DNA of 64,000 nucleotides from Artocarpus heterophyllus (taxonomy: Eukaryota > Streptophyta > Magnoliopsida > Rosales > Moraceae), in contig CM046348.1 of NCBI GenBank assembly GCA_025403435.1, forward strand, positions 26,967,899 through 27,031,898, read 5' to 3'. The translations under genes and the position numbers were made by a program. Below the pieces are notes generated by a model. It was not told the origin of the DNA. It saw nothing but the letters and a program-made list of their open reading frames with translations, and searched no databases. Each line of letters starts with the position of its first letter. Positions within the stretch are counted from its first letter, which is position 1. Of this stretch, positions 1 through 10,959 are shown piece after piece.

Positions 1-375
1 TACCAGGCGACGATTAGGATGGCACCTTATGAGGCCCAGCATGGCAGAAATGCAGTTCACCTATATGTTGGGATGAAGCTGGTGAAAAAAAGTTGATCGA
101 AAGCATGGACGATGAAAAAACTGATTTTTTTAATAAAACCTCTGAGATGATTAAGTTGATACGAAAGAGAATAGAGACCACTCAAAGCTTTCAGAAGAGT
201 TATGCTGATAAAAGAAAAAGGCCTTTAGAATTTGCTACATGCGATTCGGTGTTCCTAAAAATTGCGCCCATGAAAGGAGTTATGAGATTCGAAAGGAAAG
301 GTAAGCTGAGCCCGAGATTTATCAGACCTTATGAAATTGTGAAGCGGATAGGAAAATAGCTTATTAGTTGATATT
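1..375 (+). pseudogene. Ty3/gypsy integrase C-terminal fragment
   Basis: This is the end of a gypsy polyprotein: the last part of the integrase core (MAPYEA-like) followed by the C-terminal domain, with the longest open stretch at 93-359. It matches, with many changes, the same region of gypsy elements A (38421-38790) and B (minus, about 46200-46570), including the motif around KLSPRFI-PYEIVKRIGK. A stop follows at 357-359. Faint similarity may continue to about 405, where palindromic transposon repeats take over. The left part lies outside the window. It is an old, dead copy of the A/B family. Confidence 0.8.
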
Positions 376-411
376 AACAGCAGAAATCACAACTTCATGA
401 TTATACAACCT

Positions 412-1370
412 TTATTTAACGACCGTTTCTCAAAAACCATCGTAATAAGGAAAAAAAAAAGCGGTGAGTTACTCTTGCGAAAATGAAAACCATCGTGGTA
501 TTAACGAGAGCTACCACGACAGTTTTTTAAAAAACCATCGTATAAGATTAAACCTTTCACGACGTGGAAGGTTTTAAAATCTTTAAAAAATTTAATATTT
601 CACGACGGTTTTTATAAAAACCATTGTGGAAGGTTTAGATGTTTGAAATTTTTAGTATCCTGCCTAATTTAAGCTTTCATGATGGTTTTTACAAAAACTA
701 TCATGGAAGGTTCTGTATGTTTGAAATTTTTAGTAGCCCAGCAAAATTTAATCTTTCATAAAGGTTAAATTTAGATAGGAAACTAAAAATTTCAAACATA
801 CAAACCTTCTATGATAGTTTTTATAAAAATCGTTATGAATGGGTTAAATTTGGTGACATACTAAAAATTTCAAACATGAGAACCTTCAATGATGGTTTTT
901 AAAAAAACCGTCATGAAAGGGCTTCGATGATGGTTTTTTAAAAAACTATCATGAAAGGTTTGGATGTTTGAAATTTTTAGTATCTTGCCTAATTTAATCT
1001 TTCATGATGGTTTTTATAAAGGCCGTCATAGAAGGTTTGGATGTTTAAAATTTTTAGTATCTTGTCTAATTTAACCTTTCACGATGGTTTTTACAAAACC
1101 ATCTTGGAAGGTTTTGCATGTTTGAAATTTTTAGTAGCCCACCAAAATTTAATCTTTCACAAAGGTTAAATTTGAGAGGGAAACTAAAAATTTCAAACAT
1201 ACAAACCTTCCATGATGGTTTTTATAAAACCATCATGCAAGGTTAAATTTGGTGACATACTAAAAATTTCAGACATGAGAACCTTCCACAAAAATTTTTA
1301 TAAAAACCATCGTGAAATGTTCCGCATGTTCAAAATTTTTAGTATCCCGCTAAAATTTAATCTTGCGCCA
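412..1370. repeat. Palindromic sub-terminal-type repeat cluster
   Basis: Many copies of a hairpin-like unit, TTTCACGATGG-TTTTT-(A)n-CCATCGTGGAAGG, alternate with the spacer TGTTTGAAATTTTTAGTA. Some units run forward (about 600-760, 930-1150) and some inverted (about 770-905, 1160-1310). A higher-order duplication of about 400 bp is visible: 634-930 resembles 1034-1330, including the paired phrases TAGTAGCCCAGCAAAA (about 730) and TAGTAGCCCACCAAAA (about 1131). Such arrays are typical of DNA-transposon sub-terminal regions that bind the transposase. Confidence 0.7.
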
Positions 1371-1710
1371 ATGACATAGCCTTCCTTATTTATTCAAAAT
1401 TTTTCCAACTCAAACCCACTAACTCTCAAACCCCTTTCTCTCTCTAACTCCTCCCCCCATGACCTAGCCACCGATGAACCCAACCTGCATGACATTCCAC
1501 TGACTTTGACATTCCTCTGTCAGTCTCTCCATGACCCACCCAACAAACCCGATGCCATTCACCACCGTTCATCCTTATCCCTTGATATTCTACCGACTCT
1601 ACCATCGTTCGACTCGTCCTTTACTGTTCCACCAACTCCACCGCCGTTGGTAAATTTCAAACCATTACTTTTAGTTTTAGCATTATTGTTAGTTCTAAAC
1701 TTAGTATTAT
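1371..1710 (+). other. Pyrimidine-rich leader and possible first exon of the transposon
   Basis: This is a C/T-rich stretch without long palindromes. It has a short open frame at 1506-1754 with no recognisable domain, which runs into the G1 LTR. A good splice-donor-like site (TTG-GTAAAT) lies near 1650, followed by T-rich intron-like sequence that resumes after the gypsy insertion at 7434. It fits the 5' untranslated exon of a CACTA gene, but this is inference. Confidence 0.3.
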
Positions 1711-3018
1711 TGTCACGCCCCGGAGTACAGGAGGTGACGTGGCGGGTTATTTAAATTAATTAAATAAGAATTTAATTAAAACCAATGGATTAAGGATTAA
1801 ATTAAATGAGAAATAAGAAGATTTCAACCACAATTTTATAAAAGAATTTATAAATCTTAAGCAAATAATAAAAATTAATAAAGAGCTGCGAGTATGGGTC
1901 CACCGACCCATGACTTGTGCACACACATAGTACTGACAATATAGTAAATAAAATTTAACCTACAATCCCTCCTACTGCTCCTGGGTTCTATCTGAAGAAT
2001 CCTGTCCAAACCTAAATGGAAATCCACATAGAGGGGGAAAATTTGAAAACAAATAAAATGTGAGCGAAAGGCTCAGTAGGACTATATTTTATAAAATAAT
2101 TTAATTTAAAGAATCATTGAATAAATAAAGGAATTTAAATAAAACCTTAAACAAATAAATAAGTAAATAAATAAATTTGAGTGAAACCATTCTTACCTAG
2201 AACAGTTTACTTGTACAACCAATAATATTATTTTCCTTTCCTAGGCATACCATATAATATCACCACCGTAGTGGCCCAGCTGGGTTTTGGGACCTGCCCC
2301 CAAGGTCGATCGTTACACGACCCGATCTCTGATATGACATCATGCCTATATGTTTATTATCATCATCATTCAAAACCCAATTACCGAGTATTGTTATTTA
2401 CATTCATTATGAAGTTCATTTCAGGTCACGGTATATTAAAATATAACCAATAATTTCATTTTCAAACAACCGTTGAAAACATTTTCATAAAAATCCTTTC
2501 CAAGCCAAATCATTTTGAAACGAGGTTACCAAGGAAGGGATAGAAGTCCTACCTCAATACTAATGCCGTTGCTCCACAGCATAATCCCGGTCTGCTATAC
2601 GTTAGCTCCGCGGAACCACGAACGATCCTAGATACACACTAAGTCGATCAATATCTAGTTCTAGACATTCTATGTTACTAAACCATTTCATGATGTCCTA
2701 GTGTGCCATTTATATCCTTAGAATCATTCTATAAGGTTGGAATTTAAATCAGGGATCAAAACAGTGAAAATGGGTGAAAAATCACAAAATCTTCTATGCC
2801 TTGGCCGGCCTGCCAGACTCCCTGCTTCGGCCTGCCGAACTGCACAGTTCGGCCTGCCGGAAGCAAAGTTTGGTCGATCGAACAATTTCCAGGCTCGACC
2901 TGCCGGACAGAAGAACACTAGCCTGTCGATCCCTATTCTGGCTTGCCGAACTAGGAAAACCTAGAAATCCCAGCCACGGGTTTCGATTTCCCCAAAACCT
3001 AAATCTTGATTCTAAAAG
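1711..3018 (-). repeat. G1 3' LTR, truncated
   Basis: It aligns base for base with 5239-~6620, except that it lacks about 52 bp present at 5471-5525. Similarity stops after TTGATTCTAA near 3018, where reverse-transcriptase sequence begins. It contains a cluster of the TTCGGC-NN-GCCGAA motif at 2798-2955. Confidence 0.9.
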
Positions 3019-5133
3019 TTGTCTTGGGAATTTCCTCTTCCTTAATCCTGAGCTGATGGTACCCTGAACGCAAATCAATCTTCGAGAAGTACCGCAAACC
3101 TCCCAACTAATCAAACAACTCATCAATCCTAGGCAAGGGATACTTATTCTTCACTGTAACATGATTCAGCTGTCGATAATCCACACACAACCTGAGAGTC
3201 CCATCATGCTTCTTAGCATACAAAACCTGTGCTCCCCATGGAGATGTGCTATTCTGAATATACCCTTTATCAGCAAGCTCCTAAAGTTGCTTCCTCAATT
3301 CTTTCATCTTTGCTGGCGCCATCCGATAAGGTGCCATAAAAATCGGTGCTGTCCCCGGAAACAACTCAATACTAAACTCGATTTCCCGATGTGGTGATAA
3401 CCCTGGCAACTCGCCGGGGAAGACATCCTTGAACTCATCAACCACCGGAATCGCTACACTGTCTGTCAAAGCATAGGGCTCGCAATCTAGATTGGCAAGA
3501 AAAGCACAACAACCTAGATTCCTTCGCCCTCCTAGACACGACTTCATGAGACGCTCACTCATTGACCAATCACCACCACCTTGGTAAGTGATCATCATCC
3601 CCCTATCAGACACTAAGATCACTTTTCTAAGCTGGCAGTCTACAACTGCACTGTATCTGGACAACCAGTCCATCCCTAGGATTACATCATATGAGCTCAT
3701 GGAGAGTACAATCAAATCATTTTTCAAAGTCTCATCCCCAATCTTTATTTTACAAGATTTACACATACAATTTACACACACCCGCCCCAAAGGAGAAGTT
3801 ATGATTAGGGGTTCATTAAACTCTTCTATTTCTAATCCCAAGGCATGTACAAAAGAACTCAAAATGAGAGAATGAGAGGCACCGGTATCAAATAAAACGC
3901 GAGCTAAAGATCGAGAAACTAAGATCGTACCATCGACAGCCGCATTACCAACATGAGAATCCGAACCTCCAGATGCCATTGCATGAACCTGCACTGGTGC
4001 CTTTCCTTTTCCTCTACCAACATTCCTGGGTCTAGGATTGTTCTGCCGCTGCTGCTGAGATGGAGATGACTGCACGCTAGCTATACTCGGCGCTCGATAC
4101 TGAGGGACACTGAGCTGAAAATGCTGCGGCTGCTGCCCTCGTACCGGATATGAGAACTGCTGAGGAGAGAACTGGGAATACTGCAATTGCAGGTACTATA
4201 GAGGCAGAGGTAGGGTCTGAGGCTGAGACTGACGACTGGCATCCTCCTCGGTCTGAGATCCAAGACGGGCACTCCTGATCGGGCAATTCTCTTGATGTGT
4301 CCGGGCTGCTGATAGAAATGACAATGAAAACTGTAGGGATTGCTACGCCCGCTGCTAGACGAACTGCTGCTACCGCTATTTGTGCAACCTTGCTTGCTCT
4401 TCCCTGAAGTCGGACGGCTACTGGTGCTCTTCCTGCCACTCCTCTGCGGTTCTCTTGAAGCCTTCGCTCGGTCCTCACAATGCTGTACATAATCACTTTC
4501 CACGGATATCACCGACGACACAAGCTCTCCAAAACTCCTAAGCCGCAGAGCAACCAACTGTCGCCAAATGGGAGCCTTGAGCCCTTCCTGAAACTTAATA
4601 CATTTCTCGCGCTCTGATGCCACTGTCGATGGAGCAAACCTAGCCAACTCGTTAAACCTTGCCTCATCCTCCCTAACCGATAAATCCCGTTGCTATAACC
4701 GGTAGAACTCAGCTACCTTCTGATCCCTATACCCCTACGAAAAATATCGATCATAGAACAGCTCATCGAATCTGTCCCAACTGATACCATCACTGCGCTC
4801 CAGACACTTAGCTTGATTCCACCAAGTGTTAGCGCCACCCTCAAGCTTATAAGCCGTGAATTCCACACGATACTCATCAGGCACACCAAAAGTATCTAGA
4901 TGCTTCACAATAGAGTCCAGCCAATACTCTGCTAACTGCGGACCCCCATTGCCATCAAAAGTCAGAATGGACGCATGTCGAAATTTCTTAAAGTACGCAT
5001 GCCGACTGCCAACATCAGAATCCTCCGATCTTGCCCTGGCTGCCATATGCCGAAAAGCCGCAAACATAGACCTCATCATGCCCTCATCGTTTCCGAACTC
5101 GGCATCTAATATCGAACGACGTCTAGGTGCCAT
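3019..5133 (-). pseudogene. G1 gag-protease-partial reverse transcriptase
   Basis: Reading begins at the ATG at 5131-5133. Gag runs 5133-~4190: a retrotransposon gag core with YKLEGGANTWWNQAK, then a zinc knuckle reduced to CHFYQQPGHIKR, which has lost its second cysteine. Protease follows at about 4186-3600 with the active-site motif LFDTGASHSL and the flap-side motif DVILGMDWL. The reverse-transcriptase start ([17 protein letters not shown]) ends in a stop at 3278-3280. Reading on past it shows CVDYRQLN and [13 protein letters not shown], up to the junction at about 3019. Stops lie near 4737 and 3280 and a frameshift near 4190. It is non-functional. Confidence 0.88.
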
Positions 5134-5223
5134 TCTCTCACCTTTGAAAACAAAATTTGGACTGTCAGAGGTATTTCATTGTCATACCTATGTGTGCACA
5201 ATTCCCAAGGTTCATAACCTTGA

Positions 5224-5235
5224 GCTCTGATACCA
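5224..5235 (-). other. G1 primer-binding site (tRNA-iMet)
   Basis: The minus strand reads TGGTATCAGAGC, complementary to the 3' end of plant initiator tRNA-Met. It starts 3 bases inside the 5' LTR edge at 5239, which fixes the orientation of the element. Confidence 0.92.
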
Positions 5236-5238
5236 TTC

Positions 5239-7433
5239 TGTCACACCCCGGAGCACCGGAGGTGATGTGGCGGGTTATTTAAATTAATTAAATAAGAATT
5301 TAATTAAGACCAATGGTTTAAGGATTAAATTAAATGAGAAATAAGAAGATTTCAACCATATTTTTATAAAAGAATTTATAAATATTAAGCAAATAATAAA
5401 AATTAATAAAGAGCCGCGAGTATGGGTCCACCGACCTACGACTTGTGCACACACATAGTACTGACAATATAGCAATATAGCTACAGTCTAACATTAAGAA
5501 AGTTTAAAATATTACATGCCTTGAACAGTGAATAAAATTTAACCTACAATCCCTCCTAATGCTCCTGGGTTCTATCCGAAGAATCCTCTCCGAACCTAAA
5601 TGGAAATCCACCTAGAGGGGGAAAATTTGAAAACAAATAAAATGTGAGCGAAAGGCTCAGTAGGACTATATTTTATAAAATAATTTAATTTAAAGAATCA
5701 TTGAATGAATAAAGGAATTTAAATAAAACCTTAAACGAATAAATAAGTAAATAAATAAATTTAAGTGAAACTATTCTTACCTAGAACAGTTTACTCGTAC
5801 AACCAATAATATTATTTTTCTTTCCTAGGCAAACCATATAATATCACCACCGTAGTGGCCCAGCTGGGTTTCAGGACCTGCCCTCAAGGTCGATCGTTAC
5901 ACGACCCGATCTCTGATATGGCATCATGCCTATATGTTTATTATCATCATCATTCAAAACCCAATTACCGAGTATTGTTATTTACATTCATTATGAAGTT
6001 CATTTCAGGTCACGGTATATTAAAATATAACCGATAATTTCATTTTCAAACAATCATTGAAAACATTTTCATAAAAATCCTTTTCAAGCCAAATCATTTT
6101 GAAACGGGGTTGCCAAGGAAGGGATAGAAGTCCTACCTCGATACTCGTGTCGGTGCCCCACACTGTAATCCCGGTCCGCTATACATTAGCTCCGCGAAAC
6201 CACAAACGATCCTAGATACACACTAAGTCGATCAATATCTAGTTCGAGACATTCTATGTTACTAAACCATTTCATGATGTCCTAGTGTGCCATTTATATC
6301 CTTAGAATCATTCTATAAGCTTGGAATTTAAATCGGGGTTCAAAACAGTAAAAACAGGTGAAAAATCACAAAATCTTCCATGCCTCAACCGGCCTACCGG
6401 ACTCCTACTTTGGCCTGCCGAACTGCATAGTTTGGCCTGCCGAAAGCAAAGTTCAGTCGGTCGAATAATTTCCTAGTTCGGCCTACCGGATGAAAGAACA
6501 CCGGCCTGTCGATCCCTATTCTGGCCTGCCGAACACGCAGTTCGGCTTACCGAACTGTGAAAACCCAGAAATCCCAGCCACGAGTTTCGATTTCCCCAAA
6601 ACCCAAATCTTGATTCTAACCTGTTTTTTTCAAATCTCAGGCATGGAAAACATTCATAGATGATAGAAAAACATGTTTAGACACTTTTGAACCCATTCAA
6701 ACAAGATTCAAACACAAAAATCTCAAAAATCCAAAAATAGGGAAAATTGAGGAAAAATAAAAAATCTTGAATCAAATCCGTTTTTCTTCAATCTAAGCTT
6801 AGATTCTAGTTGTTCTAAGTTCATTTAACTCAAACCAAGAGTTTTCTAAGTTCAAACGAACTTAGATTTCAAAAATGCACAAAATTGAAAATTTTGAAAA
6901 AAAGTTTAGAAAATTTAAAACTAACCTCGAATCGAAGCTTCAATCCGCGTTTTCGGTTGCTAAATCACGTCCCCGAGCCTCCTCCTTGCTATCTCGAAGC
7001 TTGGATTCGAATTTTGATTCAAAATTTGTGAAGAAATTTGAGAGAGAGAGGGGAAACCGAGAGAGAAATTGAGAGATAACGAGAGAGAGTCACGGGAGAG
7101 GAGAGAGAGAGAGATCAGGGAGAGTGAGGAGAGAGAAGGGAAAAAAGGAAATAAATAGAGGAAATTTGTGGGCGGTTTTACTGTGCGAAAACCAAATGTC
7201 ACCCACGATTTTGTAAAACGGAATATTTTTAACATTTTACAAATTGTTGTGTTTTAAAACTCAAAACATCATTTTAAAACAAATAAGAAATCATTTGAAT
7301 TCATCAAATTAACAAAACAACCAAAAATTAAAAATCCAACCAAGTAATCAAATTAATGTTAAAACATTAATTATGGCACACTAATTCATCATTTGATATT
7401 AAAATAATATTAAACAAATTATGGGGCGTTACA
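5239..7433 (-). repeat. G1 5' LTR
   Basis: A full LTR of 2195 bp that starts TGTAACGCCCC and ends GGGTGTGACA on the minus strand. It carries a TTCGGC-NN-GCCGAA motif cluster at 6385-6560 and a purine-rich (GAGA) stretch at 7040-7145, which is pyrimidine-rich in the transcribed direction. Short open frames inside it look incidental. Confidence 0.92.
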
Positions 7434-10400
7434 ATTATTTGGTTATTTTAGTGTTATTTAGCTTTAGTTTTAGTTTTCATATTAGTTATATTAATTTTTT
7501 ATTTGTCATTTAGTATGTGTTACTTGTATTTGATGTTTGAAAGAACTTTGAACAACATTTAGCATCTTGGTATGAGAATAGGTTACTTTTTATGTATTTG
7601 TCATGCCTAAATATTATTGTGATGCCCACCACATATTTGATGAAAAGCTTCTATGATTGCATGTTTGTATTTGTGTTTGTGTTTTAGTTAATTAATTTTA
7701 TTTTCTTTATTTTTTTTAATTATATTTATTTTTGTTTTTCTTTTTTACCTCACACATGATAGCATGCATGGACTTAGACACCAAAAATCCATCAACTATT
7801 GTGCAAGCATGAAAAAAGTATATGACTTTACAATGTAAATATATATATGATTTTGTAAAAATTTTATAGTTCAATATAATTATGTGATTATGAAATTAGG
7901 TCATTGTATTAATGGTGAAAACACGGGACCATTCATCCCGTGGGAAACCAGAAATTCTGGTTATTTTTTAAGCTTCAGACCAACTTTTTCACGACAGTTT
8001 TTAGTGAAAATGGTCATGAAACAAGAGCCTTACAGTTTTTTTAGCTTCAGATTGTTGTCGTTTGCTGCACCAGATTGTCGCCATCTGCCGCCAGTTGTTG
8101 TAAGTTTTTTTTGCTAAAGTTTCCTCCTTTGATTTCCTCTAGAATTTGTAATTTGAGTGTTGATATCTTTGATTTCCTGTGCTTTGATTTCTATTGGAAT
8201 TTGTAATTCGAGTGTTAGATATTGCTCTTCCTTTTAATTGCCCTAAAAAAATAAAAAAAAAGGTCACCAAGCGCCCCTTGATTTCTATAAAACTGCATAA
8301 TGGTTAGTTATTGCCAAGTCCAACTAAATAAATTTGAATTGTGAAAGGTCATATAGTCTGCAGATATATAAGTATTTTTCACATTCAATTGTGTATAAAC
8401 ATATATTATGATTTATTGGTGTTATGTCTCCATTTTTGCATGATTGAAGAAAAAAAAAAGATAACAACACTAATAAATAAAAAGATGAGAAAATAGAGAA
8501 ACAATAAAAGCCTTAAATTTCTCAATTAATGGCCGATGTTTAAAGGTTTTGCGGTCTGAACATTATTTTGGTAATGTAAGTCAATCGTAGTCTTCGGAGT
8601 CAAAGTTCCTCCCACATGTAGTGTGTGAGGCACACCAGCATGGTCCAATTAGACACACCAACAAGGACCATTTTGATCAACTCAATAATAATAATCCATT
8701 TGACTTTTTTGACCTGTTCTTTGGATTTCCTTAAATTTGTATTAAATATTGTTCATGACCTTTCTATGGCTTTTTCAAATTATTGGGATGGAATTTCAAA
8801 TAAACACAGAGTTTAAAGTTTGTAGAACATTATTATGAGGATTGTTGTCTTCTTGATGTAGATTTGTGTATATACACATGTTTATGTATGCACATATATA
8901 TACAAAAATCATAGGAAGCACTAGATATTAGGTGGCAGAAAAATTAACATACTAAATGAGTCTCTTTTTGTTGCTTTAGACATTGATGGTCGTCTCTCTA
9001 TTTGAAAGCTTTCATCAATATTTTTTCTTCTTTTTTCTTTTTGTGTAAATTTCGGTTTGGGTTTGAAACATTAATTTGTCTCATTTGTTTAGTTTTTTCT
9101 TTTTATCATCTGGCTTTGTGGATATAAAAAGTAAGATTCTCCATATTGGTTCATCAAAGATATTTCATTGATTGTACATATTATTTACTATTCCTCCTTG
9201 GGTGACTTGCATTTGTATAGGAACTGAGTGCATATTATTTCTCCTTAGCTTTTTTTTGGTGCCAATATTATGTTTCCTATAGCAGGTAGGAAGTTGTGGG
9301 TGGGTGTGACTCGAAATTTGTATTACATGCATGCATGTATGTATGTATTTGCAAGTAGGCTGGTAGAATAAAAAAAAATAAAAGGAAAAAGAAAAAAAAA
9401 ATAGTGTGTGTTTACATCTAATATACAAACTATTACACCTAATATATATACATCATCATTTTTCTTTTCTTAGAATGTATATACATCATTAACTGCTTGT
9501 AGTCTTAGAATGTATATACATCATTAACTGCTTGTAGTCTTAGCCCACTTATTCTTTTCCATTTTTTTTTCTATAATTTGTTTGTTATCCAATACATAAT
9601 TGAATGCCACTTGTTACCTATTCAGATGTTCTTGATTTTGTTTGTGTGAAAAAAGTTGGCGAGAAATGTATGGCCATAACAAATAGTGGGCTGAGAAATG
9701 AAGTGAAAATGAAAAATAGTCTTCTGGGTTCTTAAGAAATGGCATTTTGGAATATTAGTTTGTTGAGAGAAAGTTGTGAAAATATAGAGAGTAGAAAGAT
9801 ATAAATATTGTGGGGGAATCTATTCAGATTTTGTGTTATTGCCAAGAGTGATTTTTTGATTTTGGTTTTGTTTAAGAAAAGGGTTATATGGTATATGTGT
9901 TTTACTATTTTCTCAGGTGAATAGTTGTGATACAGTAGCATATTTTTCTTTTGAGTGAATTTGAGTGGAAGATATGTCATAGGAGAGGACAACAAAACGC
10001 TCCTTCAAAATCTTGTCCAAGAATACTCTTTTTTTAAAATCCATTTGAAATATTTATATAATGTGAGCCCTTGGAATTCTAACATTTTCATAGAAAACAT
10101 ATTTGAAGGTCATGTCTTGAATAATCCAACTTATTTTTAGTGGTTACTAATCCATTTTGTTGTTCAACCTTTCTTTTTGACAATAATTTCAAGTCCCCCA
10201 TGATTTTAGGTGAACACTTTTGTGATTTGTATTGTATATGATAATAATAACCTCTTATTTTGATATATTTTGATCGATATTGGATCTTGTTTTCATGGTT
10301 ACTGTAGGCCAAAAAATAACAACTAAATTTAAGACAAAATAATAACCTTTCATTTTGCTTAGTTTGTATTATGTAACCAAATATTGTGAAGCTAATATCA

Positions 10401-10508
10401 TATTTGATTCTGTGTTTTATGAAAAGGTCTTTTGTGACATTTATCCAAATTTATTTACTAAAATACTTTGCATATTAATGAGTTAGCATTACATTTGAAA
10501 TCATCAAA
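7434..10508 (+). other. Transposon 5' intron and leader sequence, no gene seen
   Basis: AT-rich, T-tract-rich DNA continuing the transposon 5' region after G1. One more CACGACAGTTTTT / GGTCATGAAA repeat of the left-cluster type lies at 7988-8025. It is followed by a C/T-rich piece near 8040-8110 ending in a possible splice donor. No protein domain is visible in any frame. Confidence 0.5.
9468..9537 (+). repeat. 35-bp tandem duplication
   Basis: Two identical 35-bp units (9468-9502 and 9503-9537), each containing AGAATGTATATACATCATTA. The identity of the copies suggests a recent slip. Confidence 0.9.
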
Positions 10509-10905
10509 ATGATGATTGACAAGAGTTGGATTTTTGAAAATGATCGTTTTTCGGACCGATACTGGAATGGTGAAATGGCATTTTTGGAAAGAGCAAAAAA
10601 CTACATGAATGAGGATGGAGAAGTTAGTTGTCTGTGCATTGATTGTTTGAATGTTGCAATGCAAACATTACCAGTGGTTGAAGCTTATATAATTGACAAG
10701 GGATTTAGTTGAACATATACTACGTGGATATACCATGGAGAATCTTATAATGCGAACATTTATGGTGATGAAACACAAGAACAATCTACCGACGAGATGC
10801 AAAATGTCTTAGATGATGTAGTGGGAGCGAGCAATCATGTTGAAGCAGAAGAGTCAAGTCGAACCGAAGAAGAGCAGTCTGGGCAGTTTGAAGAACCTTT
10901 TTACT
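10509..10905 (+). pseudogene. Transposase-associated domain exon of the CACTA TNP2 gene
   Basis: The frame starting ATGATTGACAAG matches the N-terminal transposase-associated domain of plant En/Spm transposases: a D-KSW-F opening, then CLCIDCLN as the zinc-ligand-like segment. The typical YTTWIYHGES continues directly after an in-frame TGA at 10710-10712, so the stop is a mutation. An acidic tail (DEMQNVLDDV...) follows to about 10905. The frame then shifts relative to the next block, so the gene is dead. Confidence 0.82.
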
Positions 10906-10959
10906 GAGCTTGAGGCAGAGTTGTATCCTAGATGCGAAAGTTTTTAATCTCTGGATTTT

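Larger units (their letters stand above)
1711..7433 (-). mobile_element. Gypsy element G1, internally deleted LTR retrotransposon
   Basis: The element is bounded by TGTCACGCCCC at the left and GGGGCGTTACA at the right, with a perfect target duplication ATTAT at 1706-1710 and 7434-7438. It runs on the minus strand: 5' LTR 5239-7433, primer-binding site 5224-5235, gag, protease, start of reverse transcriptase, then directly a truncated 3' LTR (1711-~3018). RNase H, integrase, the polypurine tract and about 0.9 kb of the 3' LTR are missing. The flanks join seamlessly inside T-rich transposon intron sequence. Confidence 0.93.

Noticed and set aside
3588..3875. Plus-strand frames over G1 (3161-3397, 3588-3875, 4856-5230)
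   Set aside because: They are shadows of gag and protease on the minus strand.
5224..5235. tRNA-Met-like words at 5224, 34255, 50751, 60494 and 63329
   Set aside because: They are only the 12-13 base primer-binding sites next to LTR edges. No cloverleaf follows.
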